DNA of 64,000 nt from Agelaius tricolor (Eukaryota > Chordata > Aves > Passeriformes > Icteridae): contig JALJCS010000001.1 of the NCBI GenBank assembly GCA_023055355.1, positions 106,098,881 to 106,162,880 on the forward strand. The letters are read 5' to 3'. Below, one piece after another: positions 1 through 10,380 of this stretch; position 1 is the stretch's first letter, and each line of letters opens with the position of its first letter. The position numbers were made by a program, and so were the translations under genes. Under the pieces are notes generated by a model, which had not been told where the DNA came from, searched no databases, and worked only from the letters and a program-made list of their open reading frames with translations.

Positions 1-3000
1 TTATCAACATTTCCTAGTACCCCCCACATTTTAGCTATTTTTTATCATGGTGTAATTCTTCTACTTATTGAATTGTTCTTTAGCTGATTTAATAACTTCC
101 ATCCTAATAACATATGAAGTACTCTAACATAATATCTACCTCTCTGTAGAATTTTCAAAAATTTTCTGCCAGCAACTCTACATTTAGTTGCAAATATACC
201 TTCCTTAGCTGAAGAATGCGATAAATGCTGTAACTCACCTGCCATCTATTATGAGAAAAGTTTTTTACCACTGGCTACTAGTTACCTTATTAAAATCAAG
301 TTAATTTGAAAAGAAGCATAATTGAAATGGTATTTTATTCCCCTAATTTTTCAATAATCTGCTTCTTTTTTAATTTATGAAGTCAGACTAAAGGGGTTGT
401 CTGGATCATATTTTCCTCCTTCATACAAAGCCATAGTTGTTATCCCAGAAGCCACAACTACACCCATCCCAGTGGGTTTGCATAAATACTTGCCTCCAGA
501 ACTGTGGGTCCAAGGACCAGTTTTCGAGGTTGTTGGGATGAAGATGATTTGCTACTTCAGCCTGACATTGAACCATTGACATATTTTCTTCACAATTTTT
601 CTTTTAAATTAAATAGTAATGTATCTCAGTCCCCTCTATTATTCTCTAGGGAGGGATGAAAGTCATTCACACAAGGAGAGCCAGCCAAAATCATTGATTT
701 AGAAATTTTTGAATTAAATCTCACTGCATAAGCATATATTATATGCAAGGTTCACTAGGACTTTCTCATATTTTCCCTCAATATATTACAGATAATACAG
801 TTTAAATTTACACTTAAAAATGTCAGTGCCTAGCCGGCAGATTTTCAAATGAAATTTGGGAGCTAAAATTCCAAGGTCCTTTCTTTATCATTTTAACCAT
901 CAGTGAAGCATTTGCTACTGGACATAGTTTCTACTTTATTGGAGAGATAATCAAGCTTCTTTCTCTCTTAAAACAATTGTCTCTGTAAAGTTAAAAAATA
1001 ACATGTAGGAATGAGAAAATGTGTTGAATATAGAGAGAAGATACAACTCAGAGGCAGAGCCGTTGAGTACAGTGAGATTGGTTAGTGGAAGGTGAGAATT
1101 TGACACGATTGTTTTTCAATATGTTGCTAAAATTTACATCTGAGTTTTGTGTCTGTCTTGTAGTGTTGGTAAATATCACATTAACTTCTTAACACCATTT
1201 CCAAATTCTTTTCCTGAGTATAAATGTTCATGCCCATAAATTTGAGTGCTTGTAATTTTCTCAAGCAAATATGGTTTAAATTATATTCTTTTTATTTGAA
1301 GTCATTGTCTGTGTCCTTTCCCTCTGCCTCTCATATTTTTATTTAAGTTAGACAAAGATTTTCACCAGGGGAAAATAATAATCTTTGTTCCTTGTTAGTT
1401 TCCTTCTATTCTATTATTTTAGAGACACTATAACTAATTTCCCTCCTTCTCTATTCATACATTTAAAAAGTCATATTGTCATTATGTTCACTTCAGATGC
1501 ACCATTTTCGTATTTGTCCCCTTCTTCATTCAAATTATGAGCTACAAAGTTCTTGAGTGTACCAGACACTGAATTTCCATTAATTTTAAGGGAAGTTTAC
1601 TAAAACTCAAGGGCTGACCGACACTTAGTCCTCAGTTGGCCTTTGGAAGTCTTTCCTATGAAAGAACAGTATGTAGGGGTGGAGTCTATCTATTAATCCT
1701 GGCAGTTTGTGATGATTATTTACCTTATGCACCCTATTTTTTAATGTAAAACTTGCACCAGAGATAAAAGCCACTTTTTCAAAATGCATGCTTATGGATT
1801 TAGAGTTTGTTGGATTTAGGCATCAGCTGGTTGAAAGTGTTTTTTCTTTTTTCCCTACACTGGGAAAACCCCTCTGTTAAAATTAAGATATTAGATGGTA
1901 TTTTCTTGCATAAAGGCTGACTGAGTCAGATTTTATGACTCCCACAAAATTAGCAACTTCAGCAATTTTCCTTTCTCAGCATACAACAAAAATATCTTGA
2001 GGTATTAATTCCTGCCATGTGAGAATCCTCAGCTGGCACTAAGGCCCCGTTTCCAAAAGTAAGATGATGCTGGAAAAACAGCAATGAGTTCTATGAAGCT
2101 GCTGTAAATGGGCAAAAATTAGATAAAGCTCCGTTATTAAAATAGTCTGGGGCAGAAATGCAATTTTCAAAGCAGGAAAAACTGTATTTCAACTGATCTT
2201 CAAAGAATTCTGTAATACATTATAATCCCTTGCTATTACCACAACTAAAGTTTAAAGATTAGTCTAGCTTTTATGTGTGCAAGAGGGGAGATTGCTCCCC
2301 ATTCTACTGGAAACACAGGAAGAAGGCATGACTTTTGATTTCCTTGAATATAAGTCAGTCATGCACTTCAGTGCTTTCTTATAGCAGAAAAAGTTAAGCA
2401 GGCATAAATTACTTCTATGTATAGTCATGATTTAACTATTTTTAAAATGAGAATTAAACATCAATGACTAAAGGGAACAAGAAAGACTTGCTATCCTTGT
2501 TTTTGCTGGGAAATTCACTTCCTTAGTGCAGTCATCCTTTATTTTTTCAGCAATAAAGCAATAAATCTTGTTGAAAAATGTATTTTACTTCATACTTCAT
2601 TATTGTGAACACAGTGAGGATATTTCCAGCTAAGACTGTTGAACAGATAATCCCAATCAGAGAAAGAAATCAGACCTGGTAATGGTGCCCTCTCCTCCAA
2701 GATCTGCTAATCAAGCCTGGTGTACAATTCTGACAAAAAAAGGCTGAAATTCTCTCATTCTTCACTGGTTTTAGGATTTGGTTCTGCAGTAGCAAGATAA
2801 ATTAATTATTCATGGCTGATAATTTGAATATCTATACCTAAATCTCATATCTAAGTGTATACTACTGTTTAATGATTAAAAAAAAAAACAAACTGAAAAA
2901 CTTTGTACATCCAGGATTGTACTTGGAAGAACAGGATGATGTTATTTTCAAAATTAAATCTGTGATGTAATAACTCCATTAGAGTTTAAAAAAATTTTAA

Positions 3001-3117
3001 TCATCCAAGATATGCCTTTCAGTAACACAGTGTTTATTCCAATGAAGTGCACTGTCACCTTCTTCTCTTGGCTGGGGTAATCCAAATCAGTACTCCAATC
3101 AAACCCTCTAATCAAGC
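1..3117. other. AT-rich unique sequence, no gene seen
   Basis: Long AT-rich stretch with no open frame above about 66 codons and no repeat family that I recognise. A donor-like GCAG|GTGAGT lies on the minus strand with its GT at 237-238, but no convincing acceptor sits upstream of it on that strand. A short A run at about 2879-2889 is the only simple sequence. Intergenic or intronic DNA is the plainest reading. Confidence 0.6.
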
Positions 3118-3690
3118 ACCTCCTTCAGCTTAAGATCACTCTTCCTTGTCCTATCACTACATGTCCTTGGGAAAAGTCCCTCTCTGACTCCTTGTAAGCC
3201 GCCTTTAGGCAGTAGAAGGGTGCTATAAGGTCTCCCCAGAGCCTTCTCTTCTCCAGGCTGAAGAGCCCCAGCTCTCTCAGCCTGTCTCCATAGGAGAGAT
3301 GCTCCAGCTCTGATCAGCTTGGTGGCTCTCTGGTCTGTTTTCAACAGGTGAGTGTCTTCCTTGTGTCTGGAGACAGAGCTGGACACAATACTTCAGGTCA
3401 GGGGGGGGAGTCTCACAAGAGCAGAGTAGAGCAGCAGAATCACCTCCCTCAACCTCTAGCCAATCTCCTTTTGATGGAGCCCAAGGCACAATTGGCTTTC
3501 TGGGCTGCAAGTGCACAAATTGCTGGGTCCTGTTGAGCTCTTTGTCCACAAACACCCCCTTCTCCCCAGGGCAGCCTCTCTATCTCTACTCTGTCCAGCC
3601 TGTACTCATGCTTGGGATTGCCTGGACTCAGATGCAGGACCTTGCACTTGGCCTTATTGAACTTCATGAGGTTCATCACTGAACTCTAAT
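3118..3690 (-). mobile_element. CR1 LINE fragment, antisense
   Basis: Read on the minus strand this matches the 3' part of avian CR1 elements. In order it shows a 'gcaaggtcctgcatctg' block, a 'cagcccagaaagccaa' block, the 'tgtccagctctg' block, 'gagagagctggggct', 'cagcctggagaagagaag' and 'gtgataggacaagg'. These belong to the end of the ORF2 (endonuclease/reverse transcriptase) region and what follows it. The copy is truncated at both ends: homology stops near 3118, before the usual ATTCTATG-type tail, and near 3690 on the 5' side. Several indels break any reading frame. An ERVK-like LTR lies just downstream on the plus strand, so this is a small insertion cluster. Family assignment is secure; the subfamily is not determined. 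Confidence 0.9.
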
Positions 3691-3807
3691 TTTAAACAGG
3701 CTAAGAATTATCTTTCCCTTTTTGTTGGTGTGGCAATAAAGGTGGAAAGGCTGGTTATTTATCTAAGGTTGTTGAAACAACTCAAAGACACCACTGTCAG
3801 CAGAGAA

Positions 3808-3836
3808 GGAGGAGGAGGAGGAGGAGGAGGAGGAGG
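3808..3836. repeat. (GGA)n trinucleotide microsatellite
   Basis: About nine to ten uninterrupted GGA units on the plus strand. It encodes a glycine run in an 87-codon frame (3730-3993) that is otherwise unremarkable and overlaps an LTR, so I do not call a gene. It lies close to the 5' side of the recognisable LTR sequence. Confidence 0.95.
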
Positions 3837-3839
3837 TGC

Positions 3840-4338
3840 TACAGGCACCAGAGGAAAGATTCCTCTGCAGGCCATGGTGCAGACCATAGTGAGGCAGGTG
3901 TCCCCTGTTGACCTATGGGATAAACAGATTTCCACCACAGAGGAGTGGGATGAGTCCTCCTTTGAAGAAAAAGGAGCAGCAGAGACAACATGATGAACTA
4001 ACTGAGAGTCCTATTCCCTGTCCCCCTGAGGTGCTTCAGGGAGGAGGCTGAGACTCTGGAACAAAGCTGAGCTAGGAATGAGGAGGGGTGGAGAGAAGGT
4101 GTTTTTGAGATTTGTTTTACTTTTCATTATCCCGTTGATTTGATTAGCAATTAATTCAATTAATGTTCCCCAAGCTGAGTCTGTTTTCCCATTATGGTAA
4201 TTGATGAGTGTCCCTCCTGTCCTATCTCTACCCACAAGCTTTTCATTGCCATATTCTCTCCCCTCTGTCCAGCTGTGCAGGGAGGTGATAGAGTGGCTTT
4301 GGTGGGCATTGGGAGTTCAGCCAGCATCAACCCTCCAG
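3840..4338 (+). mobile_element. Solo LTR, avian ERVK-like, degraded
   Basis: The right part closely follows a long terminal repeat common in bird genomes. It shows a 'ccctgtccccctgag' block near 4018, 'aaggtgtttttgag' near 4095, a 'ttacttttcattatcc' block near 4117, an AATTAATT-rich block near 4150, 'ccccaagctgagtctgtttt', 'acccacaagc', and 'gtgatagagtggctttggtgggca' split over 4284-4310, ending near 4338. Copies of this LTR that I know precede a lysine-tRNA type primer site, hence the class II (ERVK-like) label. No primer-binding site or retroviral gene follows here, so it is a solo or truncated LTR. The 5' boundary is uncertain and could lie as far left as about 3700. The many mismatches and lost CpGs suggest an old insertion. 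Confidence 0.72.
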
Positions 4339-5680
4339 ATTTCTCTATTTTCCTTTTCCCTGCAATTACTGTAGCCCAGTATTTGTGCCCCCACATAAAA
4401 CCTGATGGACAAAACCTCCAGAGCAGGTAATAGGCAGATATCACATTTCCTTCTAAAGCATAATCCTCATTGCTCTTTCTGTGTGATGCACTGCCTACCA
4501 CCAGGAGAGTCTGAAAGCTTCTGGCTGTTCCTGATATACTCACAACAGATTTTTTCTTTCCTTGACTTCCCATGTAGTCTGCTGCCTCCTGAGCTGCATT
4601 AGAGACAGCTGCAGGTAATCTGGATTTGTACTTTACACAATTTTCACTTTTACTCAACCAAGAGAACAACTGTAACTTTCCAAACAACTACTTAAATTTC
4701 TCTTTCTAATAAGACTTCCTATATGAAAGAATAACCTTGAACTAACAATCCATGGTGGTATAGACAAACATCTATATTTTTGAGAGACTCCTTTCTTTGG
4801 GAAGGTGGGATGGGGTTGGGGTGGGGCTAGGGTAGAGATGGAATATAATGACAGAAGCCTAGAAAACACTGAGAGTTTTTCTCACTATATGATATTTTCA
4901 TTAGATTACTGAATTTTAATGACATTGTAGCAGAAGATTTGCTTGGAGATTTCCATGTAAGACAAATGCAAATTCTATGAAAGAAATACCTTCACAGACT
5001 TTTTTTCCTGTAAAAACTCTATCTACTCCTTAGCTAAATAAAGCAGATATTTATTGAATCTGAGTTAAACTATAAATTGAAGATATTTTTCTTCATATGC
5101 TGTGACTTGATTTCACATGAGTCTGATATTAAAGTGCAAGAAGATAAGGCAAAGTTTCAGAAGAAAGAATATTCAAAGACAATAGCTGTACCTCATTTTT
5201 ACCCCTTATGTTAATGCTTGATGGTTATACTGCACAACAGCCTTTAGAAAATCACATCTATATTTAATTTTTTACTCACTTTCTGCCACGTTATTTGTGT
5301 CTTCTTCAGTAAATGTGAGGCAATGAATGACCAGAAAAAAAAAATTCCTTCTCTTTTCAATGAGTAGAAAACATAGAAAAAAAAATCACAATTAAAAGAA
5401 AAAAAAGTTGAATTACTGACTTGAAACATAGCTTTCATATCACACAAATATTTATTTCCTTACTCCTTTTATTTGCTTCTTTCTCTAGTCACTATCCAAA
5501 GCACTTTGCCTTAAATAATGCCACAGCATCTTTCTCGCAAAGACAGGGTTGGAGAGAGAGACTCCCACCGTTTCCCCAGGCAACTAAGCCTTTTCAGCAC
5601 CAGCTGGGATCACAGGCATACCTTTTCTCTAAAGGCGATCATCAATCCAAAAGCAGTCTGTTTTCTTGTCATCATTAAAG
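4339..5680. other. No gene seen; A-rich patches
   Basis: The open frame of 175 codons at 4160-4687 (minus) runs through the LTR and resembles nothing I know; I treat it as chance. Homopolymer A patches occur around 5335-5410. No splice-bounded exon or structured RNA was recognised. Confidence 0.5.
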
Positions 5681-5681
5681 C

Positions 5682-5746
5682 AAAACAAAACGAACAAAAC
5701 AACAGGCAAAACCAAACGAACAAAAACCAAAGGAAAAAAAAAAAAA
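5682..5746. repeat. A-rich tract at the left edge of the CpG island
   Basis: Low-complexity A-rich DNA with scattered C and G (motifs such as AAAACAAAACGAACAAAAC), ending in a run of A just before base composition switches abruptly to CpG-rich at about 5757. A similar CAAACAGACAGACAAAAC-type tract lies on the other side of the island at 7145-7182. Confidence 0.8.
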
Positions 5747-5756
5747 TCCCTATGGC

Positions 5757-7080
5757 TTATCGCGCACAGAGCGCAAAACTTCCGAAAACCGCAGCGTCCT
5801 CAGTCGGGGTCCCGCCGCGGGATCCGCCCCCCAGCCCCGCTTGTCCCGGAGCTCCCGGCGGCTCTCACCGCCCCAAAGCTGCCCCGGCTGCGAGGGCTCA
5901 CCTGCAGCGAGAGTTCACCTGCAGCGAGGGCTCACCTGCAGCGAGGGCTCACCTGCACTGAGGGCTCACCTGCACTGAGGGCTCCCCTGCAGCGAGAGCT
6001 CACCTGCACTGAGGGCTCACCTGCAGCGAGGGCTCACCTGCAGCGAGAGCTCACCTGAATCGAGAGCTCACCTGCACTGAGGGCTCACCTGCAGCGAGAG
6101 TTCACCTGCACTGAGGGCTCACCTGCAGCGAGAGCTCACCTGCACTGAGGGCTCACCTGCAGCGAGAGCTCACCTGAATCGAGAGCTCACCTGCAGCGAG
6201 GGCTCACCTGCACTGAGGGCTCACCTGCACTGAGGGCTCACCTGCAGCGAGAGCTCACCTGCACTGAGGGCTCACCTGCACTGAGGGCTCACCTGCAGCG
6301 AGGGCTCACCTGCAGCGAGAGCTCACCTGAATCGAGAGCTCACCTGCAGCGAGGGCTCACCTGCACTGAGGGCTCACCTGCACTGAGGGCTCACCTGCAG
6401 CGAGAGTTCACCTGCAGCGAGGGCTCACCTGCACTGAGGGCTCACCTGCACTGAGGGCTCACCTGCAGCGAGAGCTCACCTGCACTGAGGGCTCACCTGC
6501 ACTGAGGGCTCATCTGCACTGAGGGCTCACCTGCAGCGAGAGTTCACCTGAATCGAGGGCTCACCTGCAGCGAGGGCTCACCTGCACTGAGGGCTCACCT
6601 GCAGCGAGGGCTCACCTGCAGCGAGAGCTCACCTGAATCGAGAGCTCACCTGCAGCGAGGGCTCACCTGCACTGAGGGCTCACCTGCAGCGAGAGCTCAC
6701 CTGCAGCGAGAGCTCACCTGAATCGAGAGCTCACCTGCACTGAGGGCTCACCTGCACTGAGGGCTCCCCTGCAGCGAGAGCTCACCTGCACTGAGGGCTC
6801 ACCTGCAGCGAGGGCTCACCTACAGCGAGGGCTCTCCTGCACTGAGGGCTCCCCTGCAGCGAGAGCTCACCTGCACTGAGGGCTCACCTGCACTGAGGGC
6901 TCACCTGCACTGAGGGCTCACCTGCAGCGAGAGCTCACCTGCACTGAGGGCTCACCTGCAGCGAGGGCTCACCTGCAGCCTGCCCCGCTCCCTCCAAGCC
7001 ACTTCTCGTCCCGGAGCCGCCGCCTTGGCGGCTAATTTGGGAGGAGCAGGAGGGAGCAGCGGGGCACAGCCAGGACACAA
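5757..7080. promoter_or_regulatory. CpG island with candidate promoter flanks
   Basis: This is the only CpG-dense segment of the window. The left flank (5757-5889) carries CGCG, CCGCCGCGGG and two GC-box-like CCGCCCC motifs (about 5824 and 5868). The right flank (6978-7080) carries CCCGGAGCCGCCGCC and GGCGGC. The core is the 17-bp minisatellite, whose GCGA and TCGA units each supply a CpG. CpG density in an otherwise CpG-poor region usually marks an unmethylated vertebrate promoter. No TATA box or CCAAT box is evident, so transcription direction cannot be fixed. Minus-strand initiation in 6980-7170 would run straight into splice-donor-like repeats; plus-strand initiation in 5760-5890 would run in from the other side. 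Alternatively the CpG content simply reflects the repeat unit. Confidence 0.6.
5890..6977. repeat. Minisatellite, 64 units of 17 bp
   Basis: Tandem array with consensus GCGAGGGCTCACCTGCA. Reading unit by unit gives exactly 64 consecutive 17-bp units (1088 bp) with no insertion or deletion; variation is by substitution only. Main variants start GCGAGGG, CTGAGGG or GCGAGAG. A paired variant, a unit ending CTGAA followed by one starting TCGAG, occurs six times (units 10-11, 17-18, 26-27, 39-40, 44-45 and 49-50). Rare variants are TTCACC (units 2, 13, 31, 39), CTCCCC (6, 52, 57), CTCATC (37), CTCTCC (56) and CCTACA (55). On the minus strand the unit contains CAG|GTGAGC. Seventeen is not a multiple of three, so translation cycles through three frames; stops occur on both strands, which argues against a coding repeat. 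Confidence 0.97.
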
Positions 7081-7170
7081 CCTGCCCTGCTGCTTGCCCA
7101 CACCCATGTCAGTGTAACACCCCAGTACCGTAGTGACCCTGGAGGCAAAACAAACAGACAGACAAAACAA
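6978..7170 (-). other. Candidate first exon upstream of donor-like repeats (speculative)
   Basis: On the minus strand this GC-rich segment ends directly against the array, whose first unit in that direction supplies GCTGCAG|GTGAGC. An open frame of 72 codons spans 6952-7170 on this strand (it includes residues PPAPPKLAAKAAAPGREVAW), with no match I recognise. If the CpG island is a minus-strand promoter, this is where exon 1 would lie. This is inference from composition and one motif only. Confidence 0.15.
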
Positions 7171-7182
7171 ACAGACAAACAG
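7145..7182. repeat. A-rich CAAACAGA tract at the right edge of the island
   Basis: Simple sequence with repeated CAAACAGAC and GACAAAAC units, marking the abrupt return to AT-rich DNA after the CpG island. Confidence 0.8.
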
Positions 7183-8540
7183 AATCCCACTTCATATAAA
7201 AAGATTAAAAATCATAGAAAATGATGATACCTGTTTTATGACTACTCCGAGTTCCACAACGCTTACATCTTTGCAGTTTGACGCTCCCCTGACATCTCAG
7301 GGAATCATTCCTACGAAATAGGAAAGAACAGAGGGAAATGGTAATTATCTGTGTAACATCACAATAATTGTCAAAGAGCCCCGGCAGCTGCTGAACTGTA
7401 TTGAAGCAGACATGAGTGGACAACACTGATTCAGGCTTTTCAAATTATTACATCTGTTCCTGGTCCTGATATGCAAAGGTTGTTGCTTAAATATTATTTT
7501 AAATTCATCCTCTCATGTAAACACAGGAGTACATGCTTTGTTTTTACGGTAGGGTTAGTTCATTTTTTTGGTAGCAAATTTTCATAAATAAATGCCTGAA
7601 TTGAAGATTTTAAAGCCAAGGAAAAAGAGTACTGTAGTGCTAACAGAGGATTATTGTAAGAGCTACCTTTTATACTGAATTTTTGGCAAGAATATTTAAA
7701 ATTTGATGGAAATTAATTTTTTTACTTGAAACATTTCTGATTTCTCTCATTTCAAAGATACATCTCAACTAAATTAATTTGGAGTCAACATTACCTTTTC
7801 AGCTCCTATAGGAAAAAGATATTATCCCAAAATTCTGAAATATCTCTAAAACCCAGACACTGCCCCTATACCCTCTCAGAGAATTGCAGCACACATAGCA
7901 ATATGAGGAACATGAACACTTTTAGTGGAGTGGATGCATGAAAAAGACTGCTAAGAAAAACATAATCAGTTTGGGAAAGGCATTTTACATCCAAAGAAAA
8001 GAGAAAGCCTAAGTGATATATTTCTCATTGATAAAACCCTTCCCAGCCCTGTGCTCTGGAATTTCTCAGTGTGCTGTCAGCTACCTTCCCTTGCCTGTGG
8101 TTGAACCAGCCCACTTGCCTTTATTGTCACTGATATTCCTGCTAGAAATTCCTGTCTCCTCAGGTGCCAACATAACTGCAGGTTTCATTCCTCCCTTACA
8201 TGCTTCTTGAAAAAGATCTGATTTAGGAAAATTTGGCAATAGAAGAATTTAAATGAGCGCCTGTCACTCTAGAAGAACAGGCTGACAAAAGTATTTAAAT
8301 GCACAACACTTGCAGATCTGACAGAAAAGTGAACTCTGGCAGAAGTGAGGTGATGGGCAGTGAACATGGTAACTGCTCCAATGGAAATTATCGTGGTACT
8401 TTCTCCTCCATGAGCACTGGAGAGAAAAAAGTTAGAGTCCTCTGTGAAGAGAAGTCTGAATAAAGCAAGCAAACGTCATCAATCAGCCAAAGACGAGGAC
8501 TTTAGTTCACATTTAGGGAGTGGAGGTGTATTTCTTTCCC
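7183..8540. other. AT-rich unique sequence, no gene seen
   Basis: No open frame longer than about 73 codons, no repeat family recognised and no splice-bounded exon noticed. Confidence 0.55.
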
Positions 8541-8547
8541 ATTACTA

Positions 8548-8581
<34 letters not shown>

Positions 8582-8632
8582 TACTACTACTACTACTACT
8601 ATTACTATTATTATTTTTATTATTATTTTATT
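8541..8632. repeat. Trinucleotide microsatellite, (TTA)n then (CTA)n
   Basis: A run of about ten TTA units (from 8550) passes into about seven CTA units (8580-8600) and returns to ATT-type units. Such block switching fits a point mutation followed by expansion of the mutated unit. It yields a polytyrosine run in one frame, which is an artefact of the repeat. Confidence 0.95.
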
Positions 8633-10380
8633 AATAATTTTTCTCCCCAGTTATTAAACTGTTCTTATCTCAATCTATAAATTTTAGTTTAGATTCTCCT
8701 CAGAGTGGGGTGCAAGAGGATGGGGTTCAGTGAGTGGCGGTCTTGTCAGCTGGGGTAAAATCATGACATAACAATATAATTAAAGTGAAAATCTGAACAG
8801 TGAATTAGAGAAAAACCACAGTGGAAATAAGACATTGATTTGTAGCTGAGAGCTGAGTGGTTAATAGTCATTGAAACAACACAAGGTTGAAAGGCAGGCT
8901 CTGCAACACTGACATGATTCTTAGAGAAGTTCAGGTATTTTTTCTGTAATATATATTCTTGCTCAAATGGGTATTAATTGCAAATTGCATATTTGCAATA
9001 TTTTTCAGAATGGTAGACTGCTGCTTACAGTTTCTGCACTAGATTTCTAATCCATGAGAAAGATAATGGGGTAGTTAGGAAGTGTGGTACTCATCCCTTT
9101 GGAGGAAGTTTGGATATGGATTCCCAGGTTTTGACTTTGTTGATAGTATCAGAATGGAAGTCCTTTCCATTATTTGATAATTTGTGATACCAAGTACTTT
9201 ACAGGAAGAAAGGCAGCAAAATATTGAAATACCTACTGAGAGGTGAATTGAGGCCAGGCCACCAGAAAATTTTTGTGTCTTACTGAAAGCTATCTCTGCC
9301 TTAATCTTCTCCAGACATGATATAACTAGAGTAATTCTAAAAGTGTTTTTTCTTTCAAAAGGAAAAACTTAAATCTCAACCAAATTTCTCCAAGGTAAAG
9401 TTAATATCTGCCAGTTAGTCAAGGCAGTAATCACACTGTTCGTCATTTACCAAGATAAAGCTCAAAATCCGGTAGTTATTTTTAGCTGTGAAAAGTTTTA
9501 TTTGTTTGTCTTAATCATTATGTGCCCATCTGTCCTGTTATTTAATTTCTTTCTATTTTTAATATTTGATAGAGAAAATTGCTGGGTGTTATTGATCTGT
9601 AGCAGTTTTGACTCACAGTTGTTGGCATTGTGTAAGCTACCAAACCCTTCACTGATCCAAGCTGCACACAAAATGTATCTGATGGCTGGTTTGGGACAAG
9701 AAGTGAAAGATAAGGAATGGTTTTCAGATGACTTGAGGGATGCTTACCTGGAACACTGCAGCAAGAGGTGTAAATGTTGTGAATTGAAATTTAATTGGAA
9801 CAGAGACTGGCGCTCTCTGTGTACTCAGTGATTCTCTTGCTCTCCTTTTGGCACAATGAATTTTAGTTATTATGGGAGAATAATTCCATTATTCTCCTTC
9901 CAAGGAGGAGATAGAGCTCCCACATGGTTACAGGACATTTATCACAAAGACCTTTGGGCAACACAAATTAATTCATTCCAAATCTACTAGATCCAGAAGA
10001 GTTATCCAGCATCTCTGTGATCACAGGAGTAATTTTGTGATCATCATCTTTGCCTTCTAAGAAAGGCAATTAAGCCATAAATTATTGCAGAAGTGGGGTG
10101 GAGGGAGAGGAACAGATGGCACTAGAGATGTGCTTCCTGCTTGGAGAGGATTGCCTCCCTCCCATGGGTACTGGGATCCTCATTCCCTTGGAGAAGTAGA
10201 TGATAAACGTTTCTCTTTAGCATTTCTGGCTTCTGCATTTTCTGGAGTTTGGCACAGAGCTTTCATCACGTGTTGCAAGTAAATGTTATACAATAGGGTT
10301 TGAGGGAGGTTGTGACTTTTTGAGAATGATTCATTTTTCTGAATATGTTAACCTGAGAAATGACTAAGAAGAAAGTGAAA
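8633..10380. other. AT-rich unique sequence with one unassigned open frame
   Basis: A plus-strand open frame spans 9502-9831 (109 codons; first ATG at 9520) and ends with a cysteine-containing stretch (SKRCKCCELKFNWNRDW). It matches no family I know, its length is expected by chance, and it has no promoter or splice context that I can see. A donor-like CCAG|GTAAGC lies on the minus strand near 9747. Confidence 0.4.

Noticed and set aside
3108..3679. Three overlapping minus-strand frames of 76-92 codons
   Set aside because: Broken CR1 sequence with frameshifts, not a host gene.
3730..3993. Glycine-run open frame
   Set aside because: The glycine run is a GGA microsatellite and the rest overlaps LTR sequence; no gene context.
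4160..4687. 175-codon open frame, minus strand
   Set aside because: It runs through an LTR on the opposite strand and into unrelated unique DNA, with no known motif; chance frames of this size occur in 64 kb.
5518..6058. Overlapping plus-strand frames of 147 and 130 codons entering the minisatellite
   Set aside because: The repeated residues (RAHLQRE, LTCTEGSPA) are only the 17-bp repeat translated in changing frames, and stops occur at CTGAGGG units.
5890..6977. CRISPR array
   Set aside because: The units are contiguous with no unique spacers and the DNA is vertebrate; it is a minisatellite.
8444..8680. Polytyrosine open frame
   Set aside because: Direct translation of the TTA/CTA microsatellite.
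9502..9831. 109-codon frame with a cysteine cluster near its end
   Set aside because: No zinc-binding spacing that fits a known family, no splice or promoter context, and a length expected by chance.
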